Source: Plazaster borealis
Taxonomy: Eukaryota > Echinodermata > Asteroidea > Forcipulatida > Labidiasteridae
DNA length: 64,000 nt
Assembly: GCA_021014325.1 (NCBI GenBank)
Contig: CM037464.1
Span: 1,891,127 to 1,955,126 of the forward strand
Direction: 5' to 3'
Each line of letters opens with the position of its first letter. Position 1 is the stretch's first letter. The position numbers and the translations under genes were made by a program. Below the pieces are notes generated by a model, which was not told the DNA's origin, did no database searches, and saw only the letters and a program-made list of their open reading frames with translations. Below are positions 22,956 through 59,270 of this stretch, in pieces.

Positions 22956-23697
22956 CTATTTGTCAAGTACCAATATTTCCCACAATATCAGTAGAGCTTA
23001 CTGCTTCGGCAGAATAATTCCAATAGTCTGTAATCTTCACATCATTTCATGAGCCTGATTAGAAATGTTGTATCACAGAGAAAGATCCCCAGTGGTTGTT
23101 CAAACAACACTACAGCCCAGTCATAAGTCAATGCTTAATGCAATATTATTCTCATTACAGGTTCAATACTCAGCTACACTGCAAATACACACATCTCTAC
23201 AGTTCTTCTTTGTCAACAGAGAATGTTTAACTTTATTGAATGAGTACACACTTGTGATAAAAACCAAACACCTCAGTTATAATTACTTTTTTGGTTGTAA
23301 TTGGCTTGTGGTTATTCCCTATAATTGCTTGGTTCCCAAGAGCAATATGAAACACAAAACAACTATCACCTCTAGAAACATCATCTCACAAAGTACATAA
23401 TTGGACTTTGTTTTAGAAAATTAATTGCAACAATTAACAGAACATGTGTTTGAATAACCATTTTAAAGAAATATTTCTAAGTGAAATGCTGTCAACATGA
23501 TGAACTGTTAGTTTAATCACAATTTTTCATCATATGGCTTTTGATGCTGCATGATAGGCATTTAAAATGTAAGAAACCGTCACAAAACATGGTCGTTTTT
23601 TATCGCAAATTTCCACGAAAGCTTCACGCATATTCTGGTTATTTGATCACAGGTTGGACTTATGATGTTTCTTGGCAACAATAACTTGAAACAAACC
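22956..23697. other. No gene seen
   Basis: AT-rich sequence between the satellite and the first family B element. A minus-strand or plus-strand exon could not be supported. Confidence 0.5.
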
Positions 23698-23879
23698 TTA
23701 AAGGGTCTGTGTCGTCATGATCAAAGCAGGCCGTGGCTGTACATGGAATTATGAACTCTCACGGGCGCGCTCTCTCCATAGAAATGAGGAAGGGCGCGCA
23801 CGTGCAGTAACTGGGTGAGAGTTCAATATTAAATGAACAGCCACGGTCTTTTTTGATCATGACGACACAGCCCCTTTAA
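23698..23879. mobile_element. TTAA-bounded foldback MITE, family B (about 180 bp)
   Basis: TTAA at both ends. Inverted termini read TGTCGTCATGATCAAAGCAG at the left and TTGATCATGACGACACAGCC at the right. A GC-rich centre (GGGCGCGCTCTC) forms the hairpin tip. Confidence 0.85.
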
Positions 23880-24277
23880 TTCCAGATTAAAACTTGTTGG
23901 ATCCTTGTGAAGATCCGAGTCTGTGACCTTGACCTTGACCTAGAGGTCAAAGGGGGTGGCTTGTGACCTGCATGTACATGTTTAATACCGACCAAACAGT
24001 ACCTCTTGAGTGGTTATCTGAACAGTAAAGAAGCAGTTTTGGTGAGAAAATCATATCATGTTAAGTTGACATATTTCATACTCTAATATTTGTTTCTTAA
24101 AATGTCCTCTTACAATGCCATTTTTATAACAACAACGAAATATCTTATTTACGATACCTTCCAGGGAAAATTCTTGTTACAAACATGTCAATGTGAAAGA
24201 AATTAACATCAAAATCATTCTATTAATCTGAGTGGTACTAATATAGGAACCTTGTCCCAATAAATATGAATTTCACT

Positions 24278-24476
24278 TTAAGGGGCTGTGTCATCATGAT
24301 CAAAGCAGGCCTGTGGCTGTACATGGAATTATGAACTCTCACCCAGTTACTGCGCATGCGGGCGCGCTCTCCATAGATTGATATAGGGGAGAGCGCGCGT
24401 GCAGTAAATGGGTGCAAGTTTATTACACCATGTACAGCCACAGGCCTGCTTTGATCACGAGCACACAGTTCCTTAA
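24278..24476. mobile_element. TTAA-bounded foldback MITE, family B
   Basis: Left TTAAGGGGCTGTGTCATCAT, right CGAGCACACAGTTCCTTAA. The central hairpin includes CGCATGCGGGCGCGCTCTCC. Confidence 0.85.
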
Positions 24477-25094
24477 ATACTAAATAATTTAAATACTAAA
24501 TAAACTTCATTATTTTGTTTTGTTTATATATGACTTGGCCATAATGGTCTTGGAAAAGCTCTTAAATGTACAAACAAACTCATTTGAACAATAATGTAAG
24601 TAGAATATCATACATTTCTGTACAATCTTCAACTTTACAATCTGTGCTGTTTCTTTCGTCAGCTGTAGCTTCAAATGTGAACCGCAAATTAAACCCAAAA
24701 TTTCATTAAAACAAATTATTCAAAACCATCTAAGGGCTGACAATTTTAAGCAGCCAATTTTATATCAACTTAATTTCATTATTGACAAATTATCAAATTA
24801 ATATTTTTGCTTAAACTACCACATTCTCTTTTTCAGGAAAGGATGCTTTGCAAAGAAGGAAAATGAATACGTAAATTGACTGAATAATGATTTTATAAAT
24901 AAAACAAGTTAACAAAGGGTTAAAAACCAATTTTAGAGACTCACCAGTCTGTCACTTTGGTTTGGACCCAAAACAGAAGAGTTCATGTCAGCGAAAGGGT
25001 ATGGAGTAAATCTTTCTCTCTACCCATGAGGTTGTATCGATACTTTGTTACCCCGAGGAAAAAACCTAACCAAGAAAATCTGTGCAAAAGCAAC
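24477..25094. other. No gene seen
   Basis: AT-rich, no recognisable exon. It lies downstream of RTEL1 in its transcription direction. Confidence 0.5.
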
Positions 25095-25096
25095 TA

Positions 25097-25558
25097 AACT
25101 GCTCACAAAAAGTTAGGAAACTTTTTTTAATCAAGTATATTTTTATTATTTATTACTCTCTTTGTATATGTTATATATCAATGCAAAGCTGAAGTGTTCC
25201 TCTTTAAAATGATACCACATTTGCAATGATTACATGTTGCTGAATTTGGCTACATGAATGACAATGAGGCAAAGTCACAAATCAAATGTGCCAAAATTAC
25301 CGCATGTTTGAATTACAGTGTCAATTTGTTTGTTCACACAGTAACACAAAATTGCTAATTTTGGCATATTTGATTTGTGACTTTGTCTCATTCTCATTAA
25401 TGTGGCCAAGTCCAGCAACATGTCATCATTGCACATTTGGTATCATTTTAAAGAAGAACACTTCAGCTTTCTATTGATATGCAACATAATACAAGAGGGT
25501 AATAAATAATAAAAATATACATGATTAAAAAAAGTTTCCTAACTTTTTGTGAGCAGTT
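25097..25558. mobile_element. Long-arm foldback element with TA target duplication (462 bp)
   Basis: Arms of roughly 210 bp are reverse complements. The left end is AACTGCTCACAAAAAGTTAG and the right end CTAACTTTTTGTGAGCAGTT. TA flanks both ends (25095-25096 and 25559-25560), as expected of Tc1/mariner-type insertion. No transposase is encoded. It lies about 0.5 kb past the RTEL1 stop. Confidence 0.8.
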
Positions 25559-25587
25559 TATTACACTTAGGTTCCCACATACTCAAT

Positions 25588-25977
25588 ATATGTGATGCGA
25601 TCCAGCTAAATGAGTCGTTTGTCGGAAATATCAGTACCATGTATGGAGAAACAAGCCAAAATAGGCCAACAGGGGTGAAATTTGCAAAAATATTGTTTGG
25701 TGTAAATTTAAATGCCAAAATATGTCTTATTTTATATCGGCTACTTCCTTGTACATGTAGTTTCAATAAACAACTCGACTTTAAACCCCCTTTTCTCAGT
25801 TTCATTCTCTCGCATTTCTTGGTGTTTCTGCATTCACAACTTTTGAACTGAAGGTGGAATCAACATGGGGTTCTATAACAGTATTAAAGCATAGCTAATG
25901 CTCTTTTTAAATGTATACAAAAAATGAAAAATTACCTGGGTCGACAAACGACTCATTTTGCTTGATCGCATCACACA
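25588..25977. mobile_element. Terminal-inverted-repeat element, about 390 bp
   Basis: Left terminus GTGATGCGATCCAGC followed by AAATGAGTCGTTTGTCG. The right terminus is the reverse complement with three mismatches (CGACAAACGACTCATTTTGC followed by TTGATCGCATCACA). TIR length is about 34 bp. The interior shows no gene. The right end is only about 60 bp from the RTEL1 stop codon, so it may be transcribed in the RTEL1 3' UTR. Confidence 0.7.
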
Positions 25978-26035
25978 TGCCTGCTACTCACGCAAGTATT
26001 TGCTTGACTTGTAAATTGCGTCTTTCAGGTACACC

Positions 26036-50484
<24,449 letters not shown>

Positions 50485-50519
50485 CGTCGCTTTTTGGAAT
50501 TAGAAGACCGATCTCAATT
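50485..50519 (-). other. RTEL1: RTEL1 5' untranslated part of the first coding exon
   Basis: Reading the minus strand, a TTTTCAG acceptor sits immediately upstream at 50520-50526. About 35 untranslated bases precede the ATG at 50484. This implies at least one upstream non-coding exon. Confidence 0.6.
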
Positions 50520-50967
50520 CTGAAAATAAGACAACATGTTTTACTTTTAAACAGATGATGTGACTGGCAATGATGTTTAACACGGTGTCATTGTAATATT
50601 GGTGCATACAAAAGCCGAGCCCCACTAGTGTCACTATCCAATGCTAGCATATGACTTGTGTACTGCCAAGTGTGAACCCTTTAGAAAAGCCTTGGTCCCT
50701 GGTTCAAGTTCTGCTGACTGACACTGGACACTGGACAGTAACGCCATGGTCTGTTAACTGAGAACTAAATATGATTGCCTGTGTACTGTGACACTGAGAG
50801 ATACAGTCATCATATCTAGCTGTACATGTTGTACCAATGTGCAGTGTGTACTGTTGTTATCGAGTCAGTTGTGACAGACACTGTCCTGAAAAGTGTACTG
50901 ACAGTCCGTGATCTACTCGCTACACATACATGCACACACTAACTTGACTATAACAATGGTTACACCC

Positions 50968-51049
50968 CTATGTTCCGACACCCCTATATTCCTAACCCTA
51001 ACCCTAACCCTAACCCTATGTAAATCATGAGGGGGTTGTCGGAACATAG
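50968..51049. repeat. Interstitial telomere-type repeat (CCCTAA)n inside a hairpin
   Basis: Almost five CCCTAA units occupy 50991-51018. They lie between inverted arms CTATGTTCCGACACCCCT (50968-50985) and AGGGGGTTGTCGGAACATAG (51030-51049). CCCTAA is the animal telomere repeat on the C-rich strand. Confidence 0.85.
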
Positions 51050-51804
51050 AGCAGTCACCATATAGTCCAGTAGTATACTACTTACCAGCTTACCAAACTA
51101 CTACACTAAGTCTTGTCACTTACAGACAGTACACTATACACCATGTTTTTAGCATGGTTCAGGTTAGGACCTAGCATTCTAACAACATTATCATTATGAT
51201 TATAAAACCGTAGTGTTCCGTTAGTTTACTGGCGTACTACTGTACTGGTGCAGACCTGAAATTTCAGCTTTGAAAGGGCAAGGCCATTTTTATTTTGAAA
51301 AAGCACTCCCATAAAGTATGGGAAACTTTTGACATGTTTGAAGGGGCACCAGGTCAAGTCCAAGACCAGGGGCAACAAGGGCGCCATAGCTTCGTGTGGC
51401 CTACGTGAAATTCCAGACCTGCTGGTGTTCCTAAACCATCAGAGAAAGGACCCACAATCACAAAGACTTACACTTTTGTCATCATTCATAGAGAAAGGAC
51501 CAACACTTTTTGCTTCATCCGATCCGACTACTTTAGACCCATCCCCAATGTGGCCAAGTGCGAACCATATAACACCCGTTAACAAAACTAACCATTCATC
51601 AACGTGTACATGTCATTGTCACAACACACACAACAAAACAGCGCGTTAACTCAGTACAGGGTAACTTAGTATTTTACAGGCCCATAGTTAGTAAGGTAAA
51701 TCAATTAGTAAACTAACGTAAACAAGATTATTCTTGTTGTAAGTTCCAAACACAGTGTTGATTGCGGACCAATCATAATATGTCTAGACGAAATTTTGAC
51801 TTAC
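51050..51804. other. No gene seen
   Basis: Likely 5' intron or flank of RTEL1. No family is recognised in the reading frame that crosses 51329-51649. Confidence 0.4.
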
Positions 51805-52075
51805 GACAATCAGAAGATCATGCTCGAGACGAAAAGGTCCACCGATTATGATTAATTATCATGATGAACTTGGATGAATAAAATCTATAGTTATGCAGTA
51901 TTTCATAACGCGCGCTGATACACGAGAGACAAGTGACAACATGCCGACTACACTGGTGCACGTTATTGTCGTACTGTACAACGATCAAAGCGCCGCACAC
52001 CAGTAAAACTCAATCAATCAGCCAAAATCACCTGTGCCAACAGAGGTCGCACTTCAATTTGAAAGTTAACGGCAT
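51805..52075 (-). promoter_or_regulatory. Candidate non-coding first exon and promoter region of RTEL1
   Basis: A strong donor (GTC|GTAAGTC on the minus strand) occurs at 51805/51804. It lies upstream of the 5' UTR acceptor at 50520 and in a locally GC/CpG-richer stretch than its surroundings. No TATA box is evident. The 5' end is a guess. Confidence 0.3.
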
Positions 52076-52290
52076 TCCCCGCCCCGCCCAATATAATTAG
52101 TCGGCCTGGAGGGAATCCTGCAAGGAATGAAGGGAGTCCTAGTGCCTGCCAGGGCTGGACGGAGTAATCGAGGAAACCAATTCGAAAGAGTAAGCTGCAG
52201 CCTCATCTAATAAATCAGTCCAGGTTTCATGACCATTTTTAAAATCATTATATAAAGTAATAAGCGGAAAGCCACAAGTGAAACTCGACT

Positions 52291-52333
52291 GGGTAGGCTT
52301 TTTTTTTTTTTTTTTTGGGGGGGGGGGGGGGGG
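52291..52333. repeat. Homopolymer junction T-run to G-run
   Basis: About 19 T followed by about 17 G, at the edge of the SINE at 52322. Confidence 0.9.
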
Positions 52334-52600
52334 TTGAACAAATTGCAGAAAAATTTACAAGAGCGGGACTTGAACCTGTGACCTCCGCATTTTAACGTGG
52401 TGCTCTACCAACTGAGCCATCTAGCCACATGCTGGCAGTCTTCCTATTAATGTTGTCAATATATCTGTTCGGGTGCCAGTCAGAAGCCATACCGGGTACA
52501 ACCTGTAACTGCCGTTTAGCATAGGGATCACATCCAAGTTTACGATACAACCAAGCAGCAGCTGAGGGTCAACTTAAGGGAGGTTAGGGTGCGACTGTTT
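52322..52600 (-). mobile_element. tRNA-derived SINE
   Basis: The minus strand has GCTAGATGGCTCAGTTGG (A-box) and ACAGGTTCAAGTCCCGCTC (B-box). The body includes TGTAACTGCCGTTTAGC. Same family as 31962 and 42563. Confidence 0.75.
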
Positions 52601-53064
52601 TTATCCTTCACATTTGGGGAGTAAGTTTGAACTTACGAGATTAAATCATCCATTCATTAGTTCTTTTTGTCCACAAACTACAGGCCGCAGTGACTTATTG
52701 AGACTCCACAACCTTCCCACCAAAGCGTGGTGCAGTGACAGCCAAACACATAAAGGAACGGACGGATCGCATTATTAGTATCAAGTCTAATTTATTAACC
52801 ATTTACCTCTGAGTTTGTTCCTATAAAAAAATTCTGTCAAATCACTGGAGTTTAAAACCGGTAAACCTATACTGCCCTTAAAAGATTAAAAGATGCTATC
52901 AAAAAAATCAAACGAACATTATCAAAAGTGTGGCAAGTCAAAGAGCGGCGAAGGAACAATAATTAACGATTGCACATTATTCAATTGAATTAAAAAAGAC
53001 AAAGCAAACTCGTCACCACAATAAATAACAATCACCGTGTATGAAAAGGTACATTTTCCCAAAT
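52601..53064. other. No gene seen
   Basis: AT-rich intergenic DNA between RTEL1 and the Kelch gene. Confidence 0.5.
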
Positions 53065-53451
53065 TTAAAGACACTGGACACTATTGGTAATTGTCAAAGA
53101 CCAGTCTTCTCATTTGGTGTATCTCAACTATGCATAAAATAAGAAACCTGTGAAAATTTGAGCTCAATATTGGTCGTCGAAGTTGCGAGATAATAATGCA
53201 AGAAAAAACACCCTTGTCACACAAAGTTGTGTGCTTTCAGATGCTTGATTTCGAGACCTCAAAATCTAATTCCGAGGTCTCGAAATCAAATTCGTGGAAA
53301 ATTACTTCTTTCTCGAAAACTACGTTACTTTAGAGGGAGCCGTTTCTCACAATGTTTTATACTATCAACAGCTCCCCATTACTCGTTACCAAGTAAGGTT
53401 TTATGCCAATAATTATTTTAAGTAATTACCAACAGTGTCCACTGCCTTTAT
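53065..53451 (+). mobile_element. TTAA-bounded MITE, family A
   Basis: TTAAAGACACTGGACACTAT at the left and CAACAGTGTCCACTGCCTTT at the right. Closest to the copy at 1626, including the shared internal palindrome GATTTCGAGACCTC. Confidence 0.8.
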
Positions 53452-54450
53452 AGACAAATCTATTAGTGCCTACTGCTTTTGTAAACATACATTATAAACT
53501 TGTAAACAACATCAGTGTTTATTAAAATCTCTAATTACAACAAGAATTACACCGGACATAACAATATTTCAAAGTCATTCAAAATAATTAGTCATATGAA
53601 AACAATTTGTTCACAATTTAAATCATTTGTTCATTCGCTGCCCATTCTCATAAATATTTATCTCTGATAGCAAGTTGTTTCAGTTTATTTTTTGTTTAAT
53701 AAAAGTAAACATTCTAAACAAAAAGTGTTTCAAAATTATCATTCTTTGGTCCTAATAATATTAAAGCAACATTTGTAATATTATTATGTAATAATTTGTA
53801 ATAGGCCAATTATTAGTCTTGACTGTATTGTTTCTTACAATAAAAATATTTTTAAAACTATCCTCGACACAAACTGAATAATTATTATTCAGCAAATGCA
53901 AAAATACCAAATAAACTTTCCACTTGTTAACAAAAACAAACAAACAAATAAACAAACAAACACCCCAACAAACAAACAAACAATAATGAAAGTAAAATGA
54001 CGAATTGATGCAAAAGTACTACTGTCAATCAATGCAAAGTAAAATAGCTTGTCCAGTGTTATCCGGGTTTTTTTCCTACAGAGACGATAATACTAAACTG
54101 AACGAAACGTCAGTTATGCAGACAAATAGTCTAGCGACACAACACATTAGTTTTCTAATAAGATATAATTATTATTTCCAACCTGTTTGACCAAACCTCT
54201 ATACAAAAACTTTAAACATGCAGCAGAAGCAGTAAAAACGTTTCAACGCGTCAACTAAAACTTGCATTTGGCTAAACACATTAAAGGTGCTATTTCTTTA
54301 AACTTTTTCAAGAATTTGATTAGCTGCTTTAATTCACGAGCTCTGAATTTTGGCCTTGTGATGCAGCTGGGTCAAAGGTTATATTAGAAGTAAAGTACTT
54401 CAATTGTCTCAGTAGGCCTACCGGTAAACAACCGCCACGAGATGATACCT
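53452..54450. other. No gene; probable 3' flank of the Kelch gene
   Basis: AT-rich, with a CAAA-type low-complexity run at about 53930-53985. TTTATT (AATAAA on the minus strand) occurs near 53685 and could serve as a poly(A) signal, but this is not decisive. Confidence 0.4.
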
Positions 54451-54597
54451 TTAATACTGTGCAAGTCTCGCGCGAATTCGAACATGGGCCCGTTAAAGTG
54501 CGCGAGTTTGTTTCCTTCACGCGTTTTAAAGCAATGTACGTTGGACCAAAGTGGTCCAAAAATGTTCGAGTATATGCACGAGACTTGCACGGTCTAT
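54451..54597. mobile_element. GTGCAAGTCT foldback MITE, family D
   Basis: ACTGTGCAAGTCTCGCGCGA at the left and ATGCACGAGACTTGCACGGT at the right. Palindromic centre GGACCAAAGTGGTCC. It lies just past the Kelch stop codon, probably in the 3' UTR. Confidence 0.85.
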
Positions 54598-54708
54598 GAG
54601 GGAATAATATAACACACATTATTTTATGAACGTTTTTTGTATGTTCATTTTTGTTATATCCGTATGGCATTGAATCTAAACGTTAGTTGTCACATATGTT
54701 CACCAGTG

Positions 54709-57140
54709 TCATGCGTCATCAGATATCGTCACGCAGCCGTGCATGTATAATGCTTTGGGCATAAACCCAACCAACGTAGTCCACGTGTTAGTTTGTAAAT
54801 CGTAATATTCGGCGCAACTTTTGGACTCCTCCCCAATCTTCCCGCCAAAAATCCACAATCTGTCGCCCGCTACGGTGATCCCAGGAAATGTCCGCTGCTC
54901 GTTTGAAGGCTCGTGTTGGCACTCCTCGCTTGTTTCCACCGAGACCTCCGAAACCTCGCGAGGTTTTCTCCCGCCCATGACGAACATTCTTCCGTCATCG
55001 GAAACAGTCGCCCGAAGCGTTTTTCTGGAGAATTCAAGATTCGGAAGCAGTGACCAAGCGTTTGTGATTGGATCGTAGCACTGGATATGCGGGCACGCGC
55101 ACTCGTCCTGCGTGGCTCCACCAATCACATACAGTCTAGAATGATGGCCGACAACAGATGGTACGCTGATGGCGATTGGCAGAGGCGGGAGAGTTTTCCA
55201 TTCGTCAGTAAATGGGTTGTAACATTCCACCGTGTCCATTCGGGTGTTTTGGAAGGAAGTTTTGCCGCCGACGACGTACAGACGACTGTTTAGTGAGGCC
55301 GAGCCGTGAGAATGACGGGCTTCGAGCATGCTGGTGACTGGTTTCCATCGGTTTCGGCTGAATGAGTAACGCCAGACAAGACGAGATGATTGGTCGCAAA
55401 CGGTGTCATACCCACCGGTAACATAGATGTCAGATCCTGCAGAAAAACACAATGCAATAAATTTATTAATGAGTAACTAAATGAAAACGAAAACTATTCA
55501 AAGCAAAAGAACAAATTGATACAAATAAATGTCGGGATCGCCTGGAAATCGATACTGGTTACATACTGGTTACATTATAAAACTGATGTTTATAATGCTA
55601 CTGGGTGTCTTTTTGAGTTGAAGTTAAGATTGCAATTTCTGTTGGAAAATACGAGGGCGCTATTATGTGACGTCACATTAGGAACTATAAATGCTGTTTT
55701 GATGGTCGTGGATGGAAACCACTTAAAGGCCGTGTCCGAATTTAACGGATACGACTACGGCTATGGCTGGATCACCGCGTCATCATGCCTTGAAGTAAAA
55801 GGACGTCCTTAGCAACACCTTTAACAAACAGTCGTAGCCGTAGCTGTAGCCGCCAATTCGGATATAGCCCAAGCCTTGTCTTTGTTTGGTAAACAAACAA
55901 ATTTTGAAAATCAAGAGAAGATGTTGTTCGTGCAATACGTGACGATGAAGATAAACCACTTTTTGTGTACACACTTACCTAACGCAGTAACACTGTACTT
56001 TCTTTTCATGTGGTGCGGCATCTTAGCTAAAGGATACCATCTTGGATAAGATGATTTTACAGCCTCTCCTGCATCCATACAAAACATCTCATCACTGTAG
56101 ATGTACTCTCCATCGCGACCTTTCTGGTGACCTCCTACCAGTATGATGACCTCTGACCTTCGACCTGGACTTCTCGGCGAGGTACCTGGGCCTAACACGC
56201 GGTAGCCTCGTTTCATCAGCCACTGGCAGCATTTAGCTTCTTTTAGAACATCATTGCAGTGTCTTGACTTAGAGAGACAGTCTTCATCTCGACCTGAGAG
56301 CATCTCACTCAAGATGTCCTCCTCGATGAGAGGCAGACGTATCGATCGGAGGAGCTGTGATCTGAAGAAAGCTCTCTCCTCCGGTTTAGATTTGATCCAT
56401 CTCAACACTGCATCGTAAACGGCCTTCTCCGACTGCACAGCGAGCTCGTCGTGACGAATGTACGCTACAAGTTGGTCAAACCGCAGATCTAAGAATTCAT
56501 CTTCTTGCGAGACGCTCTCAAAGTTCTCCAGGATGAACCTCTCTGCGTCTCTGAGCAGTGGAAGACAGCGGTAAGTCTCGGCGAATCTCGCGAGACTCAT
56601 GCAGTTTCCCGCCGAGATGTTTCTCTGCAGGTACTCGGTGCAAGACTTGGCGACCTGCTCAAACTGAAGGAAATTAGCGGTAATGAATAGCTCTTCAGCG
56701 TTCTCCTCAGTGATGAGAATGCGAGACCGGTACGAGAATTCGATCAGGATACCCACCATCCGAGGGCAAAGGTCATGGAGGGAGATCCGGCTTTCCAGGC
56801 TCTCCCGTAAATCGCCAGCGAACATTGCTCTGAAGTACGGGCTGACCGCAGCGAGTAACGCACGGTGACAGTTGAATTCACGGGAGCCAACACAGAGCAC
56901 GGTGTCGGTGCACTCTCCGCTCAGCCTCATTTCGTTCAGAAGAGAGAGGACGTTGCTTGGAAGCAGAGCATCAAAGTAAACAAAACTTGATTCATGGTCA
57001 CTCGACAGCGAGGCAGACGAAGGAGACGAAGCCGAGCCTCGATTTGGTGACGAGCCGCTCAAAACTCGTGAATTCTCGCAGCTGTACGATAACCTTACAG
57101 ATGAGAGCGATAGCTCTCGTGTGAAATCGTAAGACGACAT
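54709..57140 (-). CDS. BTB-BACK-Kelch protein, KLHL6/24/35-like
   Basis: Two coding exons, 55979-57140 and 54709-55436, join in phase 1 (GCGTTAG|GTAAGT to TTTCTGCAG|GA) and give 629 residues. This is typical of Kelch-like proteins, which act as substrate adaptors of Cullin-3 ubiquitin ligases. A Ser-rich N-terminus (1-60) precedes a BTB/POZ domain (about 69-171, containing FNCHRALLAAVSPYFRAMF) and a BACK domain (about 176-280). Kelch repeats run from about 331 (EVIILVGG) to the end, with VTGGYD, YVVGGK, YVIGGA, FVMGGR and WIFGGK blades, closing with MHGCVTI. The YHGCVTI-like ending and the overall layout resemble vertebrate KLHL24/KLHL35; the exact orthologue is not certain. The ATG at 57140 was chosen because a TTGCAG acceptor at 57163-57168 lies between it and the upstream in-frame ATG at 57185, which is therefore intronic. 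Confidence 0.93.
55724..55870. mobile_element. Foldback MITE in the Kelch intron
   Basis: CGGATACGACTACGGCTATG at the left pairs imperfectly with GTCGTAGCCGTAGCTGTAGC and AATTCGGATAT at the right. No coding capacity. Confidence 0.6.
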
Positions 57141-57162
57141 CTTGAAAATATTGTACTTCAGT
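57141..57162 (-). other. 5' UTR part of the first Kelch coding exon
   Basis: A TTGCAG acceptor immediately upstream (57163-57168, minus strand) leaves 22 untranslated bases before the ATG. This indicates a separate non-coding first exon. Confidence 0.6.
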
Positions 57163-59035
57163 CTGCAATAAAAACAAAACAGCAAAAGGTTTTTAGCATT
57201 TAGTGGAATTTTTTTTCTTCTTCAAAATGCGATTACGCCAGTCAGACGTGTCGACTGCAACGCTGCAGTTAGTGATCCCAAATCTACTCAAACTTGTTGG
57301 CGGAACTTATAGATTAGATAAATATCCTGTCATGACTCGCTGAACGAAGTCAAGTTCAAACTTGCCACACGAGCCTTATATAATAATATTCCTATGCACG
57401 ACCTGTACTGACAATATTATTGCAATTAAATTTGGATTTTTTTTTTCTTCTCAAGAGTAGTGTAACTAGTTGGCATGTCCGTGCCCCCCCCCCCGGGGGT
57501 GACCCCCCATTGAAATCTGGACTTTTGAGATTAAAAATTACCCGAATAAAAAGTTATAAGCTTGTAGTATTTTCAGTGTTTTTAAAGCTTCTATACACGC
57601 ACACAATGTATTTGTTTTTACCTCCACGGCATCAGATAAGCTTATTAAAATTAGTAAATGACACAAAGAGAACGCTGAAAAAGGGGTTGTTTAGGAAAGT
57701 GCAAACGAAAAATGTTGGGAAAAAAAGCCCCAAAGAAACAAATTGTGCCCCCCCCCCCTTTGTGCCCCCTAAAATGTCACCCTATAGTATCGGTGTTGTT
57801 TCTCAAATTGTTTACGAGAGACCAGTGTGTGACGTTTTTACACAGATTGTATCAGAATAAATTATGCGAATTAACAATATCGATATTGGAATAGCATGTA
57901 AATAACAAATTGCTCATTATATGCTTATAGGCTGCCCTCCTTTTGAACTGGAATATTTTTTATTTCAAATTCTTTGTTTAGGAATGTTTAATAATGAGGG
58001 CTTTTTGTGGATGGTGCGTAAGCGATGTGCCAGTGGACTTTTTTAAACAGCTAATTTACAGTGATTTGGCAGCATCTTTGGGGATTTTGTTTCCATGCTA
58101 CACCACGAACCCTCTCTCGAACAGAATAATACAGGCTTTATTAAAACAAAACACAAATTGTAATAATTGTTCTGTTCAGATGCTCTATATAAAACAATCG
58201 TAAACAGATGTTTAGGTTAGCATGGCCATCTGTCAGATTACGATGTGTTATCTTATCGATTGACCAATAAGAGAGCTCGTATCAACAATGCAATGAATGA
58301 ATTAATGTATCGACCAATAGGAAGAACCGATACAACATTGCAAATGATTTTATGCGCATTGTTTAAAATTAACTACTGATTACAATCGATCGGTATAGCG
58401 TGCTTTTAAAGAAGACTGAATTTTACCAGAGTGTAGTTTCAGCAGTACCACCCTGATTATGTTTATGTGGTATCCAGATGCCCATGTATTCGGCACACAA
58501 TACAATGAGATATTTTCTATTGAATGCTGAATAAAATCAATGGCTTTTACAATGTCAGATTCAATGCAGGCGTACTGGTATTGTGATTGAAGACTATGGT
58601 AAGCTTTGCTTTGTATTTAGGCCTACATGATTAAGTTATTTTCTTTTAATTTTTAGGTAGTTGATGTGAACAGTAAACACACTCATACTTGTATTCACAG
58701 TATACCAGACAAGCCTTTATAAAAAATAATTACAATAGTGTACACTTTTAATTTGTTGACCGGAACAAAATCGCACCCTGAAGACCAAGTAGTGGGATCT
58801 ACTTTTGAAAAAAGATGAATAATTTTGATTGAAAAGTTATTTGCATACTAATCTCCTCAGAGTTGTGGTGGTTTTGACAAGGGTACTTGACGTTTCAATC
58901 AGTTTATATTGATAGTCTTCACGAATAATATAGGCTGCGGAAGAATAAATAAATAAAATAAAACAAAAACTAATTGGTAGCTTCTTGTTCTGTATTTTAA
59001 AAAAAATAGCTTTCAAAACTAATAGTAAACTCTAA
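57163..59035. other. No gene seen; probable Kelch 5' intron
   Basis: Contains C-rich runs at about 57485 and 57750 and a fragment GTTGTGGTGGTTTTGACAAG at 58862 related to other foldbacks. No exon is recognised. Confidence 0.45.
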
Positions 59036-59270
59036 ATCTTTCGGGTCAGACTTGACCCGTATCCGGGTACCATGGGGCCTGACCAATCTCTTGGTCAGCG
59101 TAACCCGGAATCTATGTCAAAATTACCCAGAAAAGGGTAAAAAGGACGCAGAATCTGAGTTAAATACCTATTTTTTTTTAAAATCACATTCCGGGTCACC
59201 CTGACCCAGAAATGGGTCAGGCCCCCCTTTGACCCGGAATCCGGGTCAATTATGACCCAGGAGTTTTTAA
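59036..59270. repeat. GACCCGG-rich dispersed repeat
   Basis: TCAGACTTGACCCGTATCC, TGGGGCCTGACCAATC, and GACCCGGAATCCGGGTCAAT near the right end. This is the longest copy of the repeat also seen at 1-90 and 3145-3745. Confidence 0.65.

Noticed and set aside
51329..51649. Plus-strand 106-codon frame upstream of RTEL1
   Set aside because: No recognisable domain and His/Thr-rich low-complexity ending. It lies in the probable RTEL1 5' flank and has no splice or promoter support.
55087..55293. Plus-strand frames across the Kelch exons
   Set aside because: They are shadows of the minus-strand Kelch coding sequence, which has domain and splice support.
57141..57185. Upstream in-frame ATG of the Kelch gene at 57185
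   Set aside because: A clear TTGCAG acceptor at 57163-57168 lies between this ATG and the one at 57140. The upstream codons are therefore intronic.
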